Of a DNA stretch of 33,890 bases, positions 26,864 through 33,890 are shown piece by piece. How positions within the stretch are numbered: the stretch's first letter is position 1; each line of letters begins with the position of its first letter. The notes beneath the pieces were generated by a model. The model saw only the letters and a program-made list of their open reading frames with translations, made no database searches and was not told the origin of the DNA. Source of the stretch: Opitutia bacterium (GTDB taxonomy: Bacteria; Verrucomicrobiota; Verrucomicrobiia; Opitutales; Seribacteraceae); the NCBI GenBank assembly GCA_018645725.1, contig JABGWD010000460.1, positions 1-33,890 on the forward strand. Direction: 5' to 3'. The position numbers were made by a program, and so were the translations under genes.

Positions 26864-29800
26864 TCAGGCTTTCTTGGCCCAAGGTCTTTCGGGCGGCGGC
26901 TCGGGCTCGCTCATCACCACGCGGGCACCCTTTACGGGTTCGCGTTTCCTCCATTCCTTGAAGCAATCGGGCGTCAACCGCATGGAAAACCTTGGGTCCG
27001 TCTCGACCACCAGGCCATCATCCTCCCCCTGGCGGGCAAAGCCCAGTCGGATCAACGTCCCCCCTTCTCCACGATCCCCCAAGGCAAACAGATCCTTGGC
27101 AAATTGCTCGGCATCCTCGTGCGCAGGGTCAATCAGCCAAGTAACCTCTTCGGCTAATTCAGCAATTGCACGATCGATCGCCCGGACCGTACTGACCGTC
27201 ATGCGGGTCTCCCCGTCCCGACGAGAGACCACGCCCTCCACGACAACGATCTTTCCTTCCTCGAGCGTCACCCCGTATTTCTCGTAAGCCTCGGTAAACA
27301 TGGGCAGTGAAAAATCCTTCTCCTTGGCCAACAAGTTAAATCTCGCCCATGGCTTGGCATCCTTCTTGGTATATCTTCTCTCGATGTCCGCAAGCACTCC
27401 GCACAGACGGAAAGATCGCCTGTCTTCGACTTTGTCCAAGTCCTCGGACTTGATCGTGTCAAGGAGCGGCCCAAGTCCCTGCAAGGTATCGACCGGGTGA
27501 CCGGAAAGAAAAAAGCCCAGCAATTCCTTCTCCAACTTGAGTTTTTCGAGTTCCTCCATCTCGGGAACGTCGGGCAGTCCGTTGTTCGGGGAGAATTCTC
27601 CGGAGTCACCCCCGGTTTCTTCCTCTCCACCGCCCATCATGTCGAACAAGTTGACCTGCCCGGCTTCACGGTCCTTTCTTCTGAGCTGAGCCTCCCCCAT
27701 CGCACGGTCCAAGTCAGCCAGCAAGGCCGCCCGGTTTCCTTCCAAAGCATCGAAACCTCCCGTCTTGATCAAGCACTCGAGCACTCTCTTGTTGACCGCC
27801 TTTCCATCCACCCGCTCGACCAGATCGGTAAAGCTTTCGAAGGGACCGTTCTTTTCGCGTTCCTCGACGATCGTCTTGGCCGCAATATCCCCTACCCCCT
27901 TGACCGCGGCCAACCCGAACCTGATCGAATTCCCCGTATCGCCCTTTCCCTCGATCGGGGTAAAGCTTTCGCCCGATTCATTGACCTCGGGCCCAAGTAC
28001 GGAAATTTCCATCTCGGCGCATTCCCCGAGGAAGTGGGACAACTTGTCGGAATTCCCCAGCTCGCAGGAAAGAATCCCCGCCATGAAATCAACCGGGTGA
28101 TTCGCCTTCAGGTATGCGGTCTGGTAACTGATGATCCCATACGCCGCGGAGTGGGATTTGTTGAACCCATAACCTGCGAATTTTTCCAGGATGTTAAAGA
28201 TTTCGTCCGCTTTTTTCTTGTCGATCTCATTGGTCTCCTTCGCACCCTTGACAAAGATCGCGCGCTGCTTGGCCATTTCCTCCGGTTTCTTCTTGCCCAT
28301 CGCCCGGCGCAGAATATCGGCTCCTCCGAGCGAATACCCCGCTACTCGTCTGGCCGCTTCCATGACCTGCTCCTGATAGACCATCACCCCATAGGTTTCC
28401 TCGCAGACCTCTTCCAACAGAGGGTGCGGAAACTTGATCGTGGACGGATCTTCCTTGCCCTTGATGTAATCGGGAATCCACTCCATCGGACCGGGGCGGT
28501 AAAGGGCGATCAGGGCGATCACCTCGTCCACGTTGGCAATCGTCATTTGCTTGCACAGCCTCCTCATCCCTTCGGACTCCAACTGGAAGACTCCGATCGT
28601 ACGGGCCTCGTTCAACAGGTTGAATGTCAGCTCATCCTCCAAGGGGGCATCCGCCACCCGGAATTTTTCCAATCCCGGCTTCTTTCGGATATGCTCCTCC
28701 GCCTCGTCAATCACGGTCAGGGTCTTAAGGCCCAAAAAGTCCATTTTCAACAGCCCCAGATCCTCAACCGGATCCTTCGGAAACTGGGTGGTCAACACAC
28801 CGTCCTGAGTCGTCAAGGGGACGAGTTCCTTGAGGGGACGGTCGGCAATGATCACCCCCGCGGCATGAGTCCCGACATTTCTCACCATACCCTCGATTAC
28901 CCGACCGGTATCCACAATCTGCTTGGCAATCGGATTCTTTTCATACTCGGCCCCAAACTCCGGGCTCTTGGCCAACGCATCGTCGAGGGAAATATTCAAG
29001 TCGTCCGGGATCATCTTGGCCAACTTGTCCGCCTCCGCGTAGGGGAGATCGCGTACCCGGGCGACGTCTCGAACCACCATTTTCGCCCCGAAGGTACCGA
29101 AAGTAATGATGTTGGCCACACAATCGCGCCCGTATTTTTCCCGGACGTACTCAATCACGTCTCCCCGGCGTCTCATGCAAAAATCGATATCGAAATCAGG
29201 GGGAGAAACCCGTTCCGGATTAAGGAATCTCTCGAAGAGCAAACCAAAGCGCAAAGGATCGATATCCGTGATCCCGAGACCGTATGCAACCAGACAACCT
29301 GCTCCCGATCCGCGACCCGGTCCGACCGGGATTCCCTGCTCGCGGGCCCAGTTCATGAAATCCGCAACGATCAGGAAGTAATCATTGAACCCGGTCTTCG
29401 CGATGACCCCCAGCTCGTAATCGACCCGCTCGCTCAATACACGGGTCTGGTCTTCCGGATCATCCGCCCGTTTGTCCTCGGGTTGGTACTCCGCATCATA
29501 CCTGTCCTTCAATCCCTCGACGCAAAGATGCTTCAGGTACGCGACGTTATCCTCGACCTCCGACTTGATCTCCGGGGGCATCGAGAAGACCGGGTAATTG
29601 TTCTCCCCGAAGGGCAACTTCACTTCGCACATCTCGGCCACTGCAAAAGTGTTGGTGATCGACTCGGGGGCCTCCTTGAAGAGGTCTTCCATCTCCGCCC
29701 TCGACTTCAGGTAGAATTCCCGGGCATCGTACCTCATCCTCTTCTCGTCATCGATCTTCGAACCCGTCTGAATACAAAGCAAGGCATCATGGGGGGCCCA

Positions 29801-30457
29801 ATCCTCGCCCTTTACGTAGTGAACGTCATTGGATGCGATCGTCTTCAAACCAAACTTCTTGGCCAACTTGAGAAGTTCGGGAATAAGCTTGATCTGTTCC
29901 TCGATCCCATGGTTATGAAGCTCGACGAAATAATTTTCCTTCCCAAAGATATCGATCATCTGGCCCATCGCCTTTTCCGCCTCCCCCTCTTCGCCCCGCA
30001 GGATCAACTGGGGGATCCATCCCTGCATGCATCCCGTAAATGCGATCAATCCCTTGGAAAATTCGGCCAAAGTTTCCAAATCCGTCCGGGGGCGGTAGTA
30101 AAAACCATCGACATGGGCGTCGGAAACGACCTTGGACAAATTCTGGTACCCCTCGTAGGTCCGGGCCAGCATCCCGATGTGATAGGATTTGTGATTTTCC
30201 CGGCCAGGTTTCTCATCGTTCTTGTGATCGGTCACCATGTAACCCTCGCACCCGATGATTGGCTTGATCCCGCGCTTCTCCGCATTCTTGACAAAGGAAA
30301 TCGTACCGAACAAATTCCCATGGTCGGTCAGGGCCATGGCGGACTGTCCAAGCTCGACCGCCCGGTCCATCAACCGGTCCATCCGGCAGCACCCGTCCAG
30401 CAAGCTGAAATCGGAATGTACGTGCAAGTGCACGAAATCTTTGTCTTTGTCGGCCAT
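26864..30457 (-). CDS. dnaE: DNA polymerase III alpha subunit
   Basis: [41 protein letters not shown] (PHP), [85 protein letters not shown]. Confidence 0.98.
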   Translation of the reverse strand: MADKDKDFVHLHVHSDFSLLDGCCRMDRLMDRAVELGQSAMALTDHGNLFGTISFVKNAEKRGIKPIIGCEGYMVTDHKNDEKPGRENHKSYHIGMLARTYEGYQNLSKVVSDAHVDGFYYRPRTDLETLAEFSKGLIAFTGCMQGWIPQLILRGEEGEAEKAMGQMIDIFGKENYFVELHNHGIEEQIKLIPELLKLAKKFGLKTIASNDVHYVKGEDWAPHDALLCIQTGSKIDDEKRMRYDAREFYLKSRAEMEDLFKEAPESITNTFAVAEMCEVKLPFGENNYPVFSMPPEIKSEVEDNVAYLKHLCVEGLKDRYDAEYQPEDKRADDPEDQTRVLSERVDYELGVIAKTGFNDYFLIVADFMNWAREQGIPVGPGRGSGAGCLVAYGLGITDIDPLRFGLLFERFLNPERVSPPDFDIDFCMRRRGDVIEYVREKYGRDCVANIITFGTFGAKMVVRDVARVRDLPYAEADKLAKMIPDDLNISLDDALAKSPEFGAEYEKNPIAKQIVDTGRVIEGMVRNVGTHAAGVIIADRPLKELVPLTTQDGVLTTQFPKDPVEDLGLLKMDFLGLKTLTVIDEAEEHIRKKPGLEKFRVADAPLEDELTFNLLNEARTIGVFQLESEGMRRLCKQMTIANVDEVIALIALYRPGPMEWIPDYIKGKEDPSTIKFPHPLLEEVCEETYGVMVYQEQVMEAARRVAGYSLGGADILRRAMGKKKPEEMAKQRAIFVKGAKETNEIDKKKADEIFNILEKFAGYGFNKSHSAAYGIISYQTAYLKANHPVDFMAGILSCELGNSDKLSHFLGECAEMEISVLGPEVNESGESFTPIEGKGDTGNSIRFGLAAVKGVGDIAAKTIVEEREKNGPFESFTDLVERVDGKAVNKRVLECLIKTGGFDALEGNRAALLADLDRAMGEAQLRRKDREAGQVNLFDMMGGGEEETGGDSGEFSPNNGLPDVPEMEELEKLKLEKELLGFFLSGHPVDTLQGLGPLLDTIKSEDLDKVEDRRSFRLCGVLADIERRYTKKDAKPWARFNLLAKEKDFSLPMFTEAYEKYGVTLEEGKIVVVEGVVSRRDGETRMTVSTVRAIDRAIAELAEEVTWLIDPAHEDAEQFAKDLFALGDRGEGGTLIRLGFARQGEDDGLVVETDPRFSMRLTPDCFKEWRKREPVKGARVVMSEPEPPPERPWAKKA

Positions 30458-30630
30458 GAAAATTTTTTGGCTAGGACTTATTCATCACGCATGGCCCCAC
30501 CTCTTTCAAGGCAATCTTGCGCACAATGAATTTAAGGTATCGAAGTCCCTCTATGACAGACCGACTTGGACAAAATGTTTTATTACTTGTGCCGTTTTTC
30601 GACAAAGCGAGGATCATTGATTCATTTCTC

Positions 30631-31560
30631 CTAATCATCCTTGATCAGGGAAAACAAATCACTGTCAGCATCGGAGCGTATCTTGATTCCAGAGGACGAG
30701 AATTCGACTTCCACATTACCATGCTCACCATTGACAATTGCCTTACTCTTCATCTCCGAAAAGACCATCCGAGTTCGTAAACTTCTATTTGAATCCCACA
30801 AATGCCTTGGTGATGGAACCAGACATGCCTTTGCTCTTGTCGCTAGAAAAAATTCATTGGAAGCCAGACCCTCTGTTCCATGATGAGGAACCTTCAGAAC
30901 GTCACAGATAATCGATTCTTTGCTATTGCGAACTATCCAATTGCTGAGCTTCTTGTTTAGATCCCCAGTGAACAAAGCTTTGTACGGCCCATATGTAAGC
31001 TCCGCAACCAGAGATAATTCGTTGATATCCGGACCAATTCCAAGTTTTGAAAGCTCATCCTCATTAAAAATAAAAAGTTTTCTGAAATGACAGTTTTCGC
31101 TGAAGGAAAAGGTGTCAAAGTGACTGTAATCCTGTATCAGGATATTTTTCGCCTCGGCACTCTTCCTTATCTCAATCAGATCCCCATAATTCCCTCCCCA
31201 CCACTCTCTCTTCATCCATTTTTGGCTCACGTCATTCATATAAATAACTCCTATCTCGATTTCAGATTCAATTATGGTCAAAAGGCCTCCGTAATGATCC
31301 GAGTGAGGGTGGGTGATAAAAATAGCATCAATCGATTTTATTTTTCTTTCGTTCAGGTCACGGATTAGCTTGGATGCTGTCAATTTATGACCGGTATCAA
31401 TCATGATCGTCTTCCCGTAGCCTTGAACCAAATGCGCATCTGTCTGTTGAAGGGAATGGTTCACACCGAGCATGGTCCATGTCACCACTGTAGAATCGGA
31501 TGAACCACAACCAAAGAAAGAAAACGAGGTCAGTAACAAAAACAAATGGCATCTTTTCAT
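30631..31560 (-). CDS. ComEC/Rec2-like metallo-beta-lactamase-fold hydrolase, putative lipoprotein
   Basis: MKRCHLFLLLTSFSFFGCGSSDS (lipobox), IDAIFITHPHSDHYGG, YKALFTGDLNK, VLKVPHHGTEG. Locally AT-rich. Confidence 0.85.
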   Translation of the reverse strand: MKRCHLFLLLTSFSFFGCGSSDSTVVTWTMLGVNHSLQQTDAHLVQGYGKTIMIDTGHKLTASKLIRDLNERKIKSIDAIFITHPHSDHYGGLLTIIESEIEIGVIYMNDVSQKWMKREWWGGNYGDLIEIRKSAEAKNILIQDYSHFDTFSFSENCHFRKLFIFNEDELSKLGIGPDINELSLVAELTYGPYKALFTGDLNKKLSNWIVRNSKESIICDVLKVPHHGTEGLASNEFFLATRAKACLVPSPRHLWDSNRSLRTRMVFSEMKSKAIVNGEHGNVEVEFSSSGIKIRSDADSDLFSLIKDD

Positions 31561-31650
31561 TGTCAGGACATCATTAGCATTATTTTCAATGCGCAATCAA
31601 ACAAATGGAAAACCAAATGCCGATTTGCCTAAGCAAGCACTGGAAGTACA

Positions 31651-33420
31651 TTACTCCCCCAGAACGTTGATCGGGGTGAGCTCGAACTTGCGGAATTCCA
31701 CCTCCGAACCCTCCGCCTGGATGGCAAGCTTTCCCTTCTTCGCGGTGCAATCGGACCCATGGTTGACCAGCTCCCCATTTACCCAGACCTTGACCTCGTC
31801 GCCCACGCACTCGATCCTCATCCGGTTCCATTCTCCGACCGGTTTTTCCGAGCCGTCGGTCAGGTTGACGATCCGGCGGGCCTTCCCCTCCGTGATCCCC
31901 CAGTTCTTCTCCGCCCCGCGCCTCTTGACCATGTCGGGCACCACGATATTCTCCACGATGCACCAGAAATCACCCGCATGGGTATGGTTCATCTGCACCT
32001 CGATCGACTTCGGGTACATCTTGTACAAGTTGCGCAACTTGGATGCATGGACCAGCACCCCGCAATTTCCAGGCTTGCCCGCAAAGCGGTACTCCGCAAT
32101 CACCCGGTAATTCTCGAATTTCTCGTCGGTCAGCAGATGCCCGCCCGGCGAGCCCAAGCTGACCAGCATCCCGTCTCGAGAAACGAAGGGCTTCTTGCCC
32201 TCCGGTTTCTTGTCGAGGGCAGGCACGTCCATCGACCACCCGCTCAGGTCCTTCCCATTGAACAGGCTGCGCGAATGGGGAGAGGACAACCCGTGCTTGT
32301 CATAGAGCCGATGCCAGAAAACCTTCCAGTACTTGTCATAGTAGTCGAGCGCAGCGGTATCGATATGGGGCAAATCCTCCGTCACGGGGGCCTTCTCCGG
32401 ATCGTAGCCCTTCAAGTGTGCCTTGCCCGCCCGTTCGCGTGGAGAAACGAAGCGCCAGTCCCCCTCGCCCAAAACCTCCGAGCACAACTTGGCCAACTCG
32501 AGATCGTACTCCTTCAATTGCTTGCGGGTATGGATATGGTTATGGTCATGATCCATCGTGCGGTTTGTATTGTACCAGCACTGCACGCCCTCCGCCCAGT
32601 ACTCCGACCGGTTGCGTGACGCATAGCACCTCTTGGGACCGTCGAAGTTGACCAGTACCTTGTCCTCCCCGTTCACCTTGACCGAAGATTTTGCCTTCTT
32701 CCCGTTCACCAACACGTCGCCCTCCTGCAGGCACTTTTTCAAAAGCTCATCCGATTCTTGCGGGAACCATTTTTTCAAGGCCCCCAATAAAGAGACCTTC
32801 TTTTTTCCCTTCACCCGCCTGAAGCGCTGAGCCGCCCGGCCATCGTTCCAGATTTCCAATTCTCTCGCCTTCTCGAAGGCCGCCGTGAGTCGCTTCTGCT
32901 GATCCTCATCAAAACCGGCCCCATGGATGACGTGTCCGAACTCATGAATCAAGATACTCTCCAGCCTCATGCCCCCCTCGTATTCCATCACGTCCTCCTC
33001 GGCAAAGACGACCACCGGGCGCGGTCCGAACCAGCGCAAAAAGCCCCGGCTTCGCCAGTTGTAAAAATCCAATTCCTTTCCCTTCTTGTCGCTCCTGAAC
33101 TGGGGAACTTCGGAAGTCAATTCGGCATGCCCGATCAGGATGCACAACAAGCGCTTCTCCCGTATCCTCTCCGCCACCTTCTTGTCGATCGACTGCATGA
33201 TCTTCCCGAACAAATAGGCCGACTCGGCATGGGCATAATCCGAGACCCGATCCGAGGTCGCGATAAGGATTCCTTCCACCTCCGTCCCCTTCTTGAAGAA
33301 CTTCCCGTCCAGCTTGTGGACCTTGAGCTGTTTTTCGTTCAAGGGCTTGGTCTCATGCCCGGCCTGCAGGGCGATGGCAAAGACAAAAGATAGAGAAAAG
33401 GTGAGCAAGCGCAGGTTCAT
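31651..33420 (-). CDS. Secreted HExxH metallopeptidase-like domain fused to a 3-keto-disaccharide hydrolase (DUF1080) domain
   Basis: Signal peptide LLTFSLSFVFAIALQAG. LESILIHEFGHVIHGAGFD (HExxH), RSEYWAEGVQCWYNTNRTMDHDHNHIHT. C-term SLFNGKDLSGWSM, YRVIAEYRFAGKPGNCGVLVH, SIEVQMNHTHAGDFW, EWNRMRIECVGDEVKVWVNGELV. Confidence 0.85.
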   Translation of the reverse strand: MNLRLLTFSLSFVFAIALQAGHETKPLNEKQLKVHKLDGKFFKKGTEVEGILIATSDRVSDYAHAESAYLFGKIMQSIDKKVAERIREKRLLCILIGHAELTSEVPQFRSDKKGKELDFYNWRSRGFLRWFGPRPVVVFAEEDVMEYEGGMRLESILIHEFGHVIHGAGFDEDQQKRLTAAFEKARELEIWNDGRAAQRFRRVKGKKKVSLLGALKKWFPQESDELLKKCLQEGDVLVNGKKAKSSVKVNGEDKVLVNFDGPKRCYASRNRSEYWAEGVQCWYNTNRTMDHDHNHIHTRKQLKEYDLELAKLCSEVLGEGDWRFVSPRERAGKAHLKGYDPEKAPVTEDLPHIDTAALDYYDKYWKVFWHRLYDKHGLSSPHSRSLFNGKDLSGWSMDVPALDKKPEGKKPFVSRDGMLVSLGSPGGHLLTDEKFENYRVIAEYRFAGKPGNCGVLVHASKLRNLYKMYPKSIEVQMNHTHAGDFWCIVENIVVPDMVKRRGAEKNWGITEGKARRIVNLTDGSEKPVGEWNRMRIECVGDEVKVWVNGELVNHGSDCTAKKGKLAIQAEGSEVEFRKFELTPINVLGE

Positions 33421-33460
33421 TATTGAAAATACGGGTTAAGGGTTGAAGGAACTCCCACCC

Positions 33461-33509
33461 TTGCGTTTGCCCGCTCAAACGTCCACCAAGGAATGGGGGG
33501 CAAACGCAA
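33461..33509. repeat. Perfect 12-bp inverted repeat upstream of the peptidase-DUF1080 gene
   Basis: ttgcgtttgccc (33461-33472) and gggcaaacgcaa (33498-33509), 25-nt loop. Confidence 0.7.
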
Positions 33510-33582
33510 AAATCCGGCTACGTTTAAAATGCGGAGGGAAGGATTTGCGCGGATCATCCGAAAACCAAGGTTTCCGGCTAGG

Positions 33583-33890
33583 TGTCATTGCGAGGAGCGC
33601 AAGCGACGCGGCAAGCCAGGGGATTCCTTTTTCACGGACTCGCAGGCTCGTCCCTCCATGGGGCGCGGTTTGTTATTGGAGGGTTCACGGATTGGTCCAT
33701 GGGGCGCGGGAATTCAGGGGATTCCTTTTTCACGGACTCGCAGGCTCGTCCCTCCATGGGGCGCGGTGAAGGGTTCGCGGATTGGTCCATGGGGTGCGGT
33801 TTGTTATCGGGGGGTTCACGGATTGGTCCATGGGGCGCGGCAATCCAGGGGATTCCTTTTTTACGGACTCGCAGGCTCGTCCCTCCATGG
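33583..33890. repeat. Composite intergenic repeat array (interleaved A and B units)
   Basis: Unit A caggggattcctttttcacggactcgcaggctcgtccctccatggggcgcgg at 33617, 33715 and 33846 (last one truncated by window end). Unit B gggttcacggattggtccatggggcgcgg at 33681, 33771 and 33812. Preceded by tgtcattgcgaggagcgcaagcgacgcggcaa. Confidence 0.9.

Noticed and set aside
27497-30529. 1010-aa plus-strand ORF
   Set aside because: Antisense to dnaE. The minus-strand product matches DNA polymerase III alpha throughout, so the long antisense frame is a compositional artefact.
31759-32619. 286-aa plus-strand ORF
   Set aside because: Antisense to the peptidase-DUF1080 gene; no domain signal.
33583-33890. 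CRISPR array at the right end
   Set aside because: Repeats are interleaved units of different lengths with irregular spacing (41, 57, 33 and 41 bp between the shared 14-mers), and spacers are not unique. No cas genes are present.

Overview
This 33.9 kb window looks like a bacterial chromosome segment, probably Verrucomicrobiota/Opitutae-like judging by gene content (inference only). Most of it is housekeeping. It contains a dcw-type cluster on the minus strand (mraZ-rsmH-ftsL-like-ftsI, with ftsI running off the left edge) and tlyA. It also has a PpiD/SurA-like foldase with a long polyproline tract, a putative transmembrane pseudokinase, nadK, miaA, trpA and waaA/kdtA. Further along are an orphan PhnD-like lipoprotein, tRNA-His(GTG), an alpha/beta hydrolase, ychF, a duplicated-domain lipoprotein with ResB and CcsA, lysS, rpsU and dnaE. 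The right end has an AT-rich ComEC-like MBL lipoprotein, a metallopeptidase-DUF1080 fusion, and a composite intergenic repeat array. The strongest candidate for an undescribed system is the pair between rpsU and lysS (minus strand, 26542->23093). The first gene encodes a TPR-like/SLOG-like/class III nucleotide cyclase protein with non-canonical purine-selectivity residues. The second encodes a TIR-FGE(sulfatase-modifying-factor) protein. The two ORFs lie in the same reading frame, separated by one TAA stop, and the TIR ORF has only a TTG start with no evident Shine-Dalgarno. This suggests a Pycsar-like nucleotide-signal/TIR-effector logic, or a split or readthrough fusion. All calls come from reading the sequence; no database searches were run.
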